From assembly GCA_017537045.1 (NCBI GenBank), contig JAFYLN010000188.1:1-27763 (forward strand): a DNA stretch of 27,763 nucleotides, read 5' to 3'. The notes beneath the pieces are model-generated. The model did no database searches. It was not told the DNA's origin and saw only the letters and a program-made list of their open reading frames with translations. How positions within the stretch are numbered: position 1 is the first letter of the stretch; each line of letters begins with the position of its first letter. Source of the stretch: Oscillospiraceae bacterium. Lineage in GTDB: Bacteria; Bacillota_A; Clostridia; Oscillospirales; Oscillospiraceae. Below, piece by piece: positions 5,287 through 14,467 of the stretch. A program made the position numbers and the translations under genes.

Positions 5287-8200
5287 TCACACCTCGAATC
5301 CATAGTCACGCATCTGCGCGTCAGTCAGCTGGAAATACTGCTGGATATCCTCCACAAAATAGCTTGTGCGCTTTGCGGCGAAGTTGCGCAGTACCTGAAT
5401 GCTCCGTTCCCATTCGGAAACGCTGGAACCCCAGCGGGCGCATTCCTTTTCAATGTCGTTTTTCAGCAGGTCGTAGAAATAATCGATGCGTTCCGTCACG
5501 ACCTGCTCGTTCCATACGGTGTTTAACTGGTAAGCCACCCGCCGCAGGAATGCATCCTGAAACTCCGGATGCGGCATCAGCCGGTTCACAAAATCGCGGG
5601 CATACTGGTCGTGAGGATGGTAATGGCTTTTGGTCAGGAATGCGTCGATGGTATTACGGCTGGGATCCTGCATGGAAACATCGGTGTCAAACAATGCCCA
5701 TGTCCACGGCATCTGGGTGCTTTTGAAGAATTTCACGTTGCCGAGGTCGCGGTTTTCAATCCACATCTGGATGATAACATGATCCATATAGGTGCGCACG
5801 TCGATGTTCTGGCAAATGTAGTCGTAATGCTCCTGTTCGGTCAGATCGTGGTTAAGCGCATAGCGGCGAAGCTCGGTGTATTCCAGACACTCCCGTCCCT
5901 CCTGCGAGGTCAGGGTCACATCGTCCTTGTCTACATTATAGTGGGCGGCTACATACTGGTCGTTCAGCTTTTCGCGGATGAAATAAATACCCCAGTATTC
6001 GCCGTTTAAGTACAGGACAACAGGCCGGTACTGCTGGACGGGCATATCCAGATAATCGGAGGCAAGAGAGGTGATCATCTCATCGCGGAATTTGGAGGAA
6101 TATACATCCTGTCCGCCTGCCCGCAGCACGAAATTCTGGAAGCTGCCCAGTCCTTCCTCCCCAAAGAGGGGATAATCCAGACTGGATTCACCGAATTTGT
6201 TCCGGAACATGCAGGCGAAGGACTTTTTCTTCTGGGCGCGTGAGAAACCGCCGAAGATCTTCAGGCCGCAGCTTTCGGAGAATCCCTCGATGCCGTTTTC
6301 TTCAAAGAGGGATACGGTGGCGGGCTTTTCGATGTCTTTCCAATAGTTGGCACCTATGTATGGATAATGGGACGCGGCACCGTGACCAGCGGAATAAATG
6401 CCGGTATAATCGCTCCAAAGATTATCGGGTTCGGTGACAAGACACACAGTGGCGAGAGTATCGCCCTCATTGATCAAATAAGTCAGATCCAGAATTTCGG
6501 AACGGGTACAGCCTGCTTCGTAAGCGCATACACGAAAAACAGTGGTTTTTGTGATCTCAATGGGCTCTGTATAACGCTTGGAATTGCGGTCAGGCTCCGT
6601 GCAGTCGGTGGTATAGTAAATTTCACCTGCACCGGAAAAGCCGATGACCAGACTTGTAACATCGTCATACGCACCCTGCGCCTGAAGGGCAGCGGGCATC
6701 TGGGAGATCCTTGCTTCGGTAGAATTGGCCTTGCCGGGGGTAGGCGTTGCCAGCTGGGCGGTGAAGCCTGCGCCGGCAGGACGGCCAAAGGCAGTGTCAC
6801 CGGCAAGTGCGGGCAGGATCAGATAATCTACAATGATGCCATCCTTTGCCAGATACAGCAGGTCGCCATCGGAGGAAAGATTCATAGGCAGGTAGTCATA
6901 GCCTTCGGGGAGGTTCTTGCCATCACTGCTCAGCAGGACCACCATGTAATCTCCGCTGCCCAGTGTTTTCTCCGGCAGGGGATGCTGCTGTAAATTCTCG
7001 GAGTCGGTCAGATAATAGCCGGACAGGTCGATTGCATGACCGGAGGCATTATAAAGCTCCACCCAGTCGGTGGTGTTGGCAAAAGGACCGGGTAGGTAGG
7101 AACCGTTGGCGCTCATGGCTTCGCTCAGCTGCAGCCCGTTGGATGCGGCCGCTGCCTGAAAATCCTTTGCGCCTGTGGCGGTGTTGGGGAAACCAAGGGA
7201 AACGCCGGCAAGGGTATAAGAAAGCGTGTCGCCGCCCTCGGCCAGACTCATGCTGGAGCCGAGCGGTATGCCGTCGCAGGGGACAAGGGGACTGAAATAA
7301 TAATCGGGTCCGAGCAGATATACTGCTTCATCGCGGGCGAGGGAGAAGCCGGTGCTTTCGCGGCTGATGGTAACGACCATCCGTTCTCCGGCAGAGAGTG
7401 TCCGGTCGGGCAGGGGATGGGCATAGGGATCGCCACCGTCGGAAAGATACCAGCCGGCGGTGCTGACGGGTTCACTGCTTCGGTTCAGAAGCTCCACTGC
7501 ATCTGTAAGGCGGCCTTCGACAGGTACACCGCTGCTGCTGAGCAGGACTTCGCTGATCACCAGCGCGCTGTTTGTGTTGATCCGTGATTCCTGGGCGGCA
7601 ATACAGCCATCCTCCGTGTTGGGGAAGCCGAGGCTGGACTGCATCAACTGATAGCCGCTTTCCGTCCATGCAAGGGAGAGGTCGTCTGCGCTGTACTGTG
7701 CAGCCACAGTCAGATAGTTTCCCGCAGGGTCAGTCAGGCAAAGTTCTTCTTTGGCAGTCAGTGCGAAATTGGCATGGATGGTGCCGTTACCGGCAGTGTA
7801 GTTTTCGCCGTCGCAGAGGATCAGCAGATAGCCTCCTGCGGGAATGGATACATCCGGCAGACGGAAGCGGAAGCGCTGCTCCACACGGTCGGAAAGATAC
7901 CAGCCGCTGAGGCTGATGCTTTCGCTGGTTTCGTTGTGCAATTCCACAACGTCGCTGAAAACGCCGTTTTCATCGGGCAGGGAACTGCGGTTGGCAATCA
8001 GGATCTCGCTGACCTGTATGTCCAGCGTTTCTGCCTTTGTGCCTGTCCGGAATGCGTGGATCCCGTCACTGGTATTCGGGAAGCCGGGGGAGGGGGAGCT
8101 GCTCAACTGCCAGACACCGTTTTCACAGACCATGACCTGATCGGCAGTGACGGATTGCAGCTTGGCCTGGGCAAGGATATTACCGGCGGGATCCTGCAGC

Positions 8201-8571
8201 TGAATACTGTCGCGGCCTGATGCCGAGAGGGCGAAGCCGGTGGTCTCTTTTCCCAGAAACAGCACGCGGTATTCGCCTTTTCTGAGGGTCAGTCCATCGA
8301 AGCTGTAGCTCACAGAACCGTCAGTCAGGTGGCAGCCGGTCAGGTCGGTATCTTCGCCTGCATTGTACAGCTCAATATAGTCCCGGTATTTTCCGTCGTT
8401 ATCTGCAATAATGGTTTCATTCTTTGCACAGATCTCACTGATCTGTACATGATAAACGCCTGCAGGCTGAGCTGCAGATTGCGAGGCAGGATCCAGCAGC
8501 AGACCTGCTGCAAAGCACAGCACCAGCGCAGCCAGCAGCAGGCATATCAGAAATGTATTGCTCTTTCTCAT
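5287..8571 (-). CDS. Exported CotH-family kinase with four lamin-tail domains
   Basis: This is a 1094-residue exported protein. A hydrophobic signal or anchor (TFLICLLLAALVLCFAAGLLL) is followed by four tandem lamin-tail domains (about residues 40-170, 185-320, 335-465, 480-615), three of which close with a GFPNT motif. A chitobiase/Fn3-associated domain follows (YYTTDCTEPD, about 640-700), then a CotH kinase domain (705-1070). In the latter, LRAGGQDVYSSKFRDEM, GEYWGIYFIREK, IENRDLGNVKFFKS and ALFDTDVSM are visible; the last two probably carry the metal-binding Asp residues. CotH proteins phosphorylate spore-coat or secreted proteins. An ATG at 8598 is in frame, but ATG 8571 has AAGGA upstream and gives the cleaner signal peptide. 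It is the first gene of the CotH-VTC-DUF4956 operon. Its substrate is unknown. Confidence 0.85.
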   Translation of the reverse strand: MRKSNTFLICLLLAALVLCFAAGLLLDPASQSAAQPAGVYHVQISEICAKNETIIADNDGKYRDYIELYNAGEDTDLTGCHLTDGSVSYSFDGLTLRKGEYRVLFLGKETTGFALSASGRDSIQLQDPAGNILAQAKLQSVTADQVMVCENGVWQLSSSPSPGFPNTSDGIHAFRTGTKAETLDIQVSEILIANRSSLPDENGVFSDVVELHNETSESISLSGWYLSDRVEQRFRFRLPDVSIPAGGYLLILCDGENYTAGNGTIHANFALTAKEELCLTDPAGNYLTVAAQYSADDLSLAWTESGYQLMQSSLGFPNTEDGCIAAQESRINTNSALVISEVLLSSSGVPVEGRLTDAVELLNRSSEPVSTAGWYLSDGGDPYAHPLPDRTLSAGERMVVTISRESTGFSLARDEAVYLLGPDYYFSPLVPCDGIPLGSSMSLAEGGDTLSYTLAGVSLGFPNTATGAKDFQAAAASNGLQLSEAMSANGSYLPGPFANTTDWVELYNASGHAIDLSGYYLTDSENLQQHPLPEKTLGSGDYMVVLLSSDGKNLPEGYDYLPMNLSSDGDLLYLAKDGIIVDYLILPALAGDTAFGRPAGAGFTAQLATPTPGKANSTEARISQMPAALQAQGAYDDVTSLVIGFSGAGEIYYTTDCTEPDRNSKRYTEPIEITKTTVFRVCAYEAGCTRSEILDLTYLINEGDTLATVCLVTEPDNLWSDYTGIYSAGHGAASHYPYIGANYWKDIEKPATVSLFEENGIEGFSESCGLKIFGGFSRAQKKKSFACMFRNKFGESSLDYPLFGEEGLGSFQNFVLRAGGQDVYSSKFRDEMITSLASDYLDMPVQQYRPVVLYLNGEYWGIYFIREKLNDQYVAAHYNVDKDDVTLTSQEGRECLEYTELRRYALNHDLTEQEHYDYICQNIDVRTYMDHVIIQMWIENRDLGNVKFFKSTQMPWTWALFDTDVSMQDPSRNTIDAFLTKSHYHPHDQYARDFVNRLMPHPEFQDAFLRRVAYQLNTVWNEQVVTERIDYFYDLLKNDIEKECARWGSSVSEWERSIQVLRNFAAKRTSYFVEDIQQYFQLTDAQMRDYGFEV

Positions 8572-8614
8572 GGCAGGGAGTTCCTTTTCTTCGGTCATTT
8601 ACAATATATGGAGT

Positions 8615-8643
8615 ATTATACAGGAAACACCGGGGAAAAGCAA
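8615..8643 (-). promoter_or_regulatory. Sigma-A promoter of the CotH operon
   Basis: On the minus strand TTGCTT (8638-8643) and TATAAT (8615-8620) are separated by exactly 17 bp. Transcription would begin near 8608, which leaves a leader of about 37 nt before ATG 8571. An ATG at 8598 would sit only about 10 nt from the 5' end, which also favours the later start. Confidence 0.75.
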
Positions 8644-8682
8644 TAAAAAACCACACGTTTGCGGCATTGCAAAAGTGTGGTT
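8644..8682 (-). terminator. Minus-strand terminator hairpin abutting the CotH promoter
   Basis: On the minus strand AACCACAC (8682-8675) pairs with GTGTGGTT (8656-8649), with an inner 5-bp stem (8669-8673 with 8658-8662), and a run of T follows down to 8645. This is a good Rho-independent terminator for transcripts coming from the right. No minus-strand gene lies there, so it may insulate the promoter from antisense transcription. Confidence 0.6.
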
Positions 8683-8723
8683 CATTTATAGGATTTTTTC
8701 TTGTGGCTGCATGCTTGATGGGA

Positions 8724-8843
8724 ATTGTCACGCCAGTGTGCGCAGTGACCTGCAATGACAATGTATAAGCTATGTCATTCCGAGGAAGGGCGAAGCCCTG
8801 ACGTGGGAATCCGTAATCTCCCAAAGGAGAATGGATTGCCACG
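8724..8843. repeat. REP-like structured intergenic element
   Basis: The divergent spacer (8683-8895) holds no gene but is full of inverted repeats: ATTGTCA/TGACAAT (8724-8730 with 8756-8762), AGGGC/GCCCT (8787-8791 with 8795-8799), and CGTGGGAATCC/GGATTGCCACG (8802-8812 with 8833-8843, one mismatch) enclosing TCTCC/GGAGA. The TGTCATTCCGAGG opening at 8773 resembles palindromic units dispersed in gut Clostridia. The resemblance is from memory. Confidence 0.5.
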
Positions 8844-8895
8844 CTGCTGCTTTGGACGGCTCCCCGCAATAACCTTCGATTGTTTCTATTTTCTG

Positions 8896-8929
8896 TTGTC
8901 TTTTGGAAACGTTTATGTTAGATTAAAAT
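8896..8929 (+). promoter_or_regulatory. Putative malQ-operon promoter with internal operator
   Basis: TTGTCT (8896-8901) and TAGATT (8919-8924) are 17 bp apart, a modest sigma-A promoter. The spacer contains TGGAAACGTTTATG (8904-8917), a palindromic LacI-family or cre-like site centred on CG. It matches 10 of 14 positions of the site at 16138-16151. A repressor there would block the promoter. TAAAAT at 8924-8929 is an alternative -10. Confidence 0.45.
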
Positions 8930-8978
8930 ATGGTCAGTACGGCCGCCAAATGCTACAAGTATGAGAGAGGTGTTTTTC

Positions 8979-10469
8979 GTGGAATATACGAAGAATTTTG
9001 GTTTCCGTCACAAGGCGGGTGTGATTTTGAGCGTCAGCAGCCTGCCGTCGAAGTACGGCATCGGCAGCTTCGGCAGGGAAGCCCACGATTTTATTGATTT
9101 TCTGGACGCTGCCGGTCAGCGGGTCTGGCAGGTACTGCCTCTGAACCCCACATCCTATGGCGACAGCCCCTATCAGTCCCCCGCTTCCTCCGCCGGCAAT
9201 CCTTACTTTATCGATCTGGAGATTCTGGCTGAAAAGAAGCTGCTGAGCAAAAAAGAACTGGAAGGCCAACGTTTTGACAGTGAGCGTGTGGATTACGGAC
9301 GCCTCTGGAATCAGAGATTCCCCGTTCTGCGCATGGCCTACAGCCGTTTTGTACCCGACCGTGCTTTCAAGGCTTTTGTAAAGCGTAATGCCTGCTGGCT
9401 GGAGTCCTATGCCCTCTTTATGGCACTGAAAGTCCATTACAACCACCGGCAGTGGACGGCGTGGACTGAAAACCACCGCGATTACAAAAAGGCACTTCTC
9501 TGCAGCGGCGAATTTGCGGAGGAGATGGGCTTCTGGCGCTGGGTGCAGTATGAATTTGATGTCCAGTGGCAGGCCATTCGCGCCCATGCAAAGGAAAAGG
9601 GAATCTCCATCATTGGTGATATGCCCATTTATGTTGCCCACGACAGCGTGGATGTCTGGGCTGCGCCGGAGCAGTTCCTGCTGGATGAGAATTTTATTCC
9701 CACTGTGGTGGCAGGCTGCCCGCCCGACGGCTTCTCTGTGGACGGCCAGCTCTGGGGCAACCCCATCTATAACTGGGCGCTGATGGAGAAGGAGAATTTT
9801 GCATGGTGGATCCAGCGCATCGGCAGTGCATTCCGGAAATTTGACATCCTGCGCATCGATCATTTCCGCGGCTTTGCAGGTTACTACAGCATTCCCTACG
9901 GCGAGGCCACTGCCCGTAACGGCAAGTGGGAATCTGCACCCGGCATTGCGCTGTTCCGCGCCATCCGGAAAGAATATCCCCGGGCAAAGATCATCGCAGA
10001 GGATCTGGGCTTTATCACTGAGGATGTAAGGGAGCTTTTGTCCGAAACCGGCTTCCCCGGCATGAAGATGCTCCATTTTGCCTTCTATGATGAAGACAGC
10101 GAAAACCTGCCCAGAATGTACGAAAGCCGTAACTGCGTGGTGTACTCTGCGTCCCACGATTCTGATTGCAGCTACACCTGGCAGAAGAACATCCGGGGCG
10201 AGGCCCGCCGCCGTTTTAACGCAGAATGCCCGCGCAACAAGGCGCAGCACCGCGTATACGATATCATCGAATTTGCATTCACCAGTAAGGCAAACCTTGC
10301 CATGGTGCCTATGCAGGACTATCTGCTGCTTTCCAATGAAAAAGGCCGCATGAACGAGCCTGCTACTGCCACCGGAAACTGGAACTGGCGCATGAGCAAG
10401 CGGTATGACAGTGAAAAGCTGCGCGCGGCTATGCTGGAGCTGGCAGTGCGCACCAAGCGTAATAAATAA
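8979..10469 (+). CDS. malQ: 4-alpha-glucanotransferase (amylomaltase, GH77)
   Basis: This cytoplasmic enzyme transfers alpha-1,4-glucan segments between maltodextrins. It lets imported oligosaccharides be rebuilt and degraded with release of glucose. GH77 hallmarks are visible: GVILSVSSLPSKYGIGSFG at the N terminus, IIGDMPIYVAHDSVDVWA, LRIDHFRGF with nucleophile Asp294, IIAEDLGF with acid/base Glu341, and SASHDSD with Asp394. An ATG at 8961 is in frame, but AGAGAGG at 8964-8970 is spaced 8 nt from GTG 8979, so I took 8979, giving 496 residues, close to the family norm. It has no signal peptide. It is the first gene of an operon with three secreted glycoside hydrolases, and the pullulanase follows after 16 nt. 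Confidence 0.93.
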   Translation: MEYTKNFGFRHKAGVILSVSSLPSKYGIGSFGREAHDFIDFLDAAGQRVWQVLPLNPTSYGDSPYQSPASSAGNPYFIDLEILAEKKLLSKKELEGQRFDSERVDYGRLWNQRFPVLRMAYSRFVPDRAFKAFVKRNACWLESYALFMALKVHYNHRQWTAWTENHRDYKKALLCSGEFAEEMGFWRWVQYEFDVQWQAIRAHAKEKGISIIGDMPIYVAHDSVDVWAAPEQFLLDENFIPTVVAGCPPDGFSVDGQLWGNPIYNWALMEKENFAWWIQRIGSAFRKFDILRIDHFRGFAGYYSIPYGEATARNGKWESAPGIALFRAIRKEYPRAKIIAEDLGFITEDVRELLSETGFPGMKMLHFAFYDEDSENLPRMYESRNCVVYSASHDSDCSYTWQKNIRGEARRRFNAECPRNKAQHRVYDIIEFAFTSKANLAMVPMQDYLLLSNEKGRMNEPATATGNWNWRMSKRYDSEKLRAAMLELAVRTKRNK

Positions 10470-10485
10470 GAAAGAGGGCAGGAAA

Positions 10486-13131
10486 ATGAAAAAAACATCC
10501 CAATTGATCTCCTTGCTGCTGGTTCTGGCAATGCTTCTGAGCTTTGCAGCCTGCGGCGCGCAGCCCCAGCCCACCGAGCCCGCTCCTACGGCCATGCCTA
10601 CGGAACCTGTACCCACAGAATATACGGAACCCATTCCCGACGGATACAATCAGGTCACGTTTTACTGGACTTATGACGGTACTTACGAAAACTGCGATAT
10701 CTGGATCTGGGAGCCGGACAAAGCCGGAAAGGGACACCTGTTCCACGAATGCGAATATGGCGGCAAGGTCATTGTCAATGTTCCCGAGGGCGTGGAACAG
10801 ATCGGCTTCATCGTCCGCCGGGATTGCTCCGCTCCGGGCGGCAGCGACTGGGGCAGCGCCACCAAGGATTATGATGCAGACCGCTTCGTGAAGATTGAGG
10901 GTAAGCAAACCGTGGTATATCTGCAAAGCGGTGATGCTGTGCTGTACAAGAGCAAGGACGGCGGCAAGACGCTGGAGCAGACCCGCAAATTCACCATCGC
11001 CACCATGACCGATGCCCGGAAGATCAGCTATAAGATCGCACCCAAAACCACCATTTCTGACCTCAAGCAGGTCAAGGTCTACGAAGATGGAAAGGAAGTC
11101 GCAGTCACGGCGCTTTCGGCACTGGGAAAGGAAAGTGCCAGCGGCGTGATCGAACTGGCGGAAGAACTGAACCTGTCTGCTTCCTATACTGTGGCCATCG
11201 AGGGTTACGGCGAACAGGCCGTGATCCCCATGGAAATCTTCGACAGCCAGTTCTTTGCGGACAACTACCACTATGACGGCACCGATCTGGGCACCGCCGT
11301 CAGCGGCGATACCACCACCTTCAAGGTCTGGGCACCCACCGCATCCAGGGTGGTGCTGAACCTCTTTGAGGCCGGTGACGGTGTGGATGCCTACAAGACC
11401 GTGGAGATGGTTCCGGGTGACAAGGGTGTCTGGAGCCACACGGAAGCATGCGGCCATGGAACCTACTACACCTATTCCGTTACCACGGCTGTTGGAACGA
11501 AGGAAGCGGTGGATCCTTATGCCAAGGCAGCCGGTGTCAACGGCAACCGGGGCATGGTGGTTGATTTGAACGAAACTGATCCTGAAAACTGGAGCGCCGA
11601 CAAGCCGGTACAGACACTGGACAGCTATAGTGATGCGATCATCTGGGAAGTCCATGTCCGCGACTTCTCCAATACCATTGCATCCTCCGAATATAAGGGC
11701 AAATATCTTGCCTTCACGGAAACCGGCCTTGTGAACGAGCATGGTCAGGCAGTTGGCGTGGACTATCTGAAGGAGCTGGGCATCACCCATGTCCACCTGC
11801 TCCCTGTCTATGACTATGCCACCGTAGACGAAAGCGACCCCAATGCCCCCTTCAACTGGGGCTACGATCCCAAGAACTACAATGTACCTGAGGGCAGCTA
11901 CTCCACCGATCCCTACAACGGCGAGGTGCGCATCCGCGAGTATAAGCAGATGGTACAGGCGCTGCACGAAGCGGGCATCGGTGTCATCATGGATGTGGTC
12001 TACAACCACACCTACGATGGCAACAGCTCCTTCAACCGCATCGTTCCCTATTACTATTACCGCTACGACAGCACCGGTGCAAATACCTCTGCCTCCGGCT
12101 GCGGCAACGATACGGCTTCCGAGCGGTATATGTACGGCAAATTCATGACGGAATCTACCGCCTACTGGGTGGAGGAATACCATCTGGACGGCCTGCGCTT
12201 TGACCTGATGGGACTGCATGACCTGCAGACCATGCAGGAAGTTGAGGCGGCAGTCCATACCATTAACCCCAAGGCGGTCATTTACGGCGAAGGCTGGATC
12301 ATGGGAAGCACCATCGACGGCAGCGCCCAGGCAAACCAGAGTAACATCAGCAAAATTACCCCCACCGGCAAGGCCATCGGCTCCGTGGCGGTGTTCAACG
12401 ATGCCATCCGGGACGGCCTGAAGGGCAGCGTTTTTGAAAAGACCGGAAAGGGTTATATCAACGGCCAGTCCAAGGCCAATGCTTCCAAGGTCATTTTCGG
12501 CATCAAGGGCGGCGCGGGCACCGGCGCAGGCTGGAGCGTTCCCGATGCCATGGTGGTCAACTACATGAGCGCCCACGACAACCACACCCTTTGGGACAAG
12601 CTGCTGCTCAGCAATCCCGATGCATCCGACGAACAGAGAAACAGAATGAACAATCTGGGCGCGGCGATCGTGCTGCTTTCCAAGGGAACACCCTTCTGGC
12701 AGGCGGGTGAGGAAATGCTGCGCACCAAGGGTGGCGATGAAAACAGCTACAAGTCCTCCGATGCGGTCAATAACATCGACTGGTCCGTACTGCAGGAGGG
12801 GACTGCCCAGTTCGACACCATGACCTATTACAAGGGTCTGATTGAAATGCGCAAGGGCTTCGGTATCTTCACAGATGCAGATGTGACAGTCACTGCGGAA
12901 GAAGCGGGAAGCGGCATTCTGACAGTCACCTTTGACGATGGCAAGGGCGGTCAGGCACTGGCACTGATCAATCCCCACAACACCAATCTGCCCTTCGGGC
13001 TGGACGGCGAGTGGAACCTGGTTGCTGACGGAGCTTCCGCAGGCGCTGCGGTGCTGGCGCGCGAAAGCGGCTCTGTGACAGTGGATGCCATCTCTGCCCG
13101 GATCTACGTCAATGACAAGCTGGCTTCCTGA
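10486..13131 (+). CDS. pulA: Secreted type I pullulanase lipoprotein (GH13)
   Basis: This 881-residue surface enzyme cleaves alpha-1,6 branches of pullulan, starch or glycogen. A signal peptide ends at SFAAC (lipidated Cys23) and is followed by a Pro/Thr-rich linker. A CBM41-like starch-binding domain comes next (about 52-155, VTFYWTYDGTYENCDIWIWE), then an N2-type domain, CBM48 (about 262-360, FKVWAPTASRVVLNLF) and the GH13 barrel. The type I pullulanase signature FNWGYDP lies at 456-462. Catalytic residues are Asp573 (GLRFDLMG), Glu602 (YGEGW) and Asp698 (SAHDNHTLWD). ATG 10486 follows GGGCAGG. Longer in-frame starts extend into malQ and would destroy the signal peptide. It probably supplies linear maltodextrins to the transporter encoded downstream. 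Confidence 0.93.
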   Translation: MKKTSQLISLLLVLAMLLSFAACGAQPQPTEPAPTAMPTEPVPTEYTEPIPDGYNQVTFYWTYDGTYENCDIWIWEPDKAGKGHLFHECEYGGKVIVNVPEGVEQIGFIVRRDCSAPGGSDWGSATKDYDADRFVKIEGKQTVVYLQSGDAVLYKSKDGGKTLEQTRKFTIATMTDARKISYKIAPKTTISDLKQVKVYEDGKEVAVTALSALGKESASGVIELAEELNLSASYTVAIEGYGEQAVIPMEIFDSQFFADNYHYDGTDLGTAVSGDTTTFKVWAPTASRVVLNLFEAGDGVDAYKTVEMVPGDKGVWSHTEACGHGTYYTYSVTTAVGTKEAVDPYAKAAGVNGNRGMVVDLNETDPENWSADKPVQTLDSYSDAIIWEVHVRDFSNTIASSEYKGKYLAFTETGLVNEHGQAVGVDYLKELGITHVHLLPVYDYATVDESDPNAPFNWGYDPKNYNVPEGSYSTDPYNGEVRIREYKQMVQALHEAGIGVIMDVVYNHTYDGNSSFNRIVPYYYYRYDSTGANTSASGCGNDTASERYMYGKFMTESTAYWVEEYHLDGLRFDLMGLHDLQTMQEVEAAVHTINPKAVIYGEGWIMGSTIDGSAQANQSNISKITPTGKAIGSVAVFNDAIRDGLKGSVFEKTGKGYINGQSKANASKVIFGIKGGAGTGAGWSVPDAMVVNYMSAHDNHTLWDKLLLSNPDASDEQRNRMNNLGAAIVLLSKGTPFWQAGEEMLRTKGGDENSYKSSDAVNNIDWSVLQEGTAQFDTMTYYKGLIEMRKGFGIFTDADVTVTAEEAGSGILTVTFDDGKGGQALALINPHNTNLPFGLDGEWNLVADGASAGAAVLARESGSVTVDAISARIYVNDKLAS

Positions 13132-13132
13132 T

Positions 13133-14452
13133 ATGAAAAAAGGCAAGAAACTTTCGCTGCTGATGGCTGCAGTGGCCATGGCTGCGCTGACAGCCTGTGC
13201 TGCTGCGCCCCGGGGAGAAGACGGACACGCGCTTTCTTCCGATGCTCCGGATGCATCGCCTGTTACCTCCGACACCCTGTATGTCCAAAAGGTGGAAAAC
13301 CTGCCGGAGAATTTCATCCTGGGCATGGATGCATCCTGTGTTCCCGCGTTGGAAGCGGGCGGCGTGAAGTATTACGATCACAATGGTATCCATAAGAACG
13401 CCTACGAGATTTTAAGCGAAAACGGCATCAACTATATCCGTGTCCGCATCTGGAACGACCCTTATGACGAACAGGGGCATGGCTATGGCGGCGGCAACTG
13501 CGACATTGAAAATGCTGTTGCCATCGGGAAAAGTGCTGCGGAGCACGGTATGAAGCTGCTGGTAAATTTCCACTACAGCGATTTCTGGGCTGATCCCGGC
13601 AAGCAGATGGAACCCAAAGCATGGCGCGGCATGGAACTTGATGAAAAGTGCGATGCACTGTATGTGTACACCAGACAGTCTTTGCAGACACTGCTGGATG
13701 CCGGCGTGGACATTGGCATGGTGCAGATCGGCAATGAGACCAACGGCAGCTTCTGCGGTGAAGCAGGGGACTGGTTCAAAATCTGCCGGCTGCTGAGTTC
13801 CGGCGCGAAAGCTGTGCGGGAGGTCTGTCCCGACGCACTGGTGGCAGTTCACTTTGCGAATCCCGAGATTGCAGACAGCTATGAAAGCTATGCAAAGCAG
13901 CTTGCGCAGCATCAGGTGGATTACGATGTGTTCGCCTCGTCCTATTATCCCTTCTGGCACGGTAGCTTGGAGAATCTTTCCGCATTGCTGACGGAAATTG
14001 CCCGAACCTACGGAAAAAAGGTCATGGTAGCCGAGACTTCCTATGCCTATACGCCCGAAGATACGGATTTCAGCCACAATTCCATAGGCGCAGGTGACGA
14101 GGTGGCGGGCTATCCCTTCACAGTGCAGGGGCAGGCGGATCTTGTGCGGGATGTGGTCGACACCGTTGCAAACAAAATAGAAAACGGTATTGGCGTTTTC
14201 TACTGGGAGGGGACATGGATTTCTGCCGGCGGAAAAAGCTGGGCGGAAAATTCTGCCCTCTGGGAAACCTACGGTTCCGGCTGGGCATCTTCCTATGCAG
14301 CCGGTTATGATCCGGAGGATGCGGGGAAATGGTACGGCGGCTGTGCTGTGGACAATCAGGCGTTTTTTGATAAAAACGGCCACGCGCTGGAATCTCTGAA
14401 GGTATTCGCACTGGTTCGGACGGGCAATATGCCGTCCGGTGATCTGACAAAG
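13133..14452 (+). CDS. Secreted endo-beta-1,4-galactanase (GH53)
   Basis: This 440-residue lipoprotein (signal ending ALTAC, Cys22) has a single GH53 domain, which hydrolyses beta-1,4-galactan side chains of pectin. Family motifs include FILGMDASCVPALE, YIRVRIWNDP, LLVNFHYSDFWADP and the catalytic pair Glu202 (VQIGNETNG) and Glu301 (VMVAETSYAYTP). ATG 13133 lies one nt after the pullulanase stop and has no clear SD, so translation is probably coupled to the upstream gene. The TAA stop is at 14453-14455. Its placement between a pullulanase and an amylase is unusual, because the substrate is galactan rather than starch. Either the operon handles mixed plant polysaccharides, or this member has shifted specificity; the catalytic residues look standard. 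Confidence 0.9.
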
Positions 14453-14467
14453 TAAGAGGAGAGAATT

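Noticed and set aside
8961..8978. ATG 8961 as the malQ start
   Set aside because: It has no SD upstream, while AGAGAGG within this stretch is ideally placed for GTG 8979.
10429..13326. A 965-codon open frame on the minus strand opposite pullulanase and the start of GH53
   Set aside because: It has no family resemblance, SD or promoter. It spans two clearly real genes and arises from their codon bias. The same reasoning removes the long minus-strand frames at 8934-10649, 18116-19729, 20587-21657, 23173-25041 and 24983-26194.
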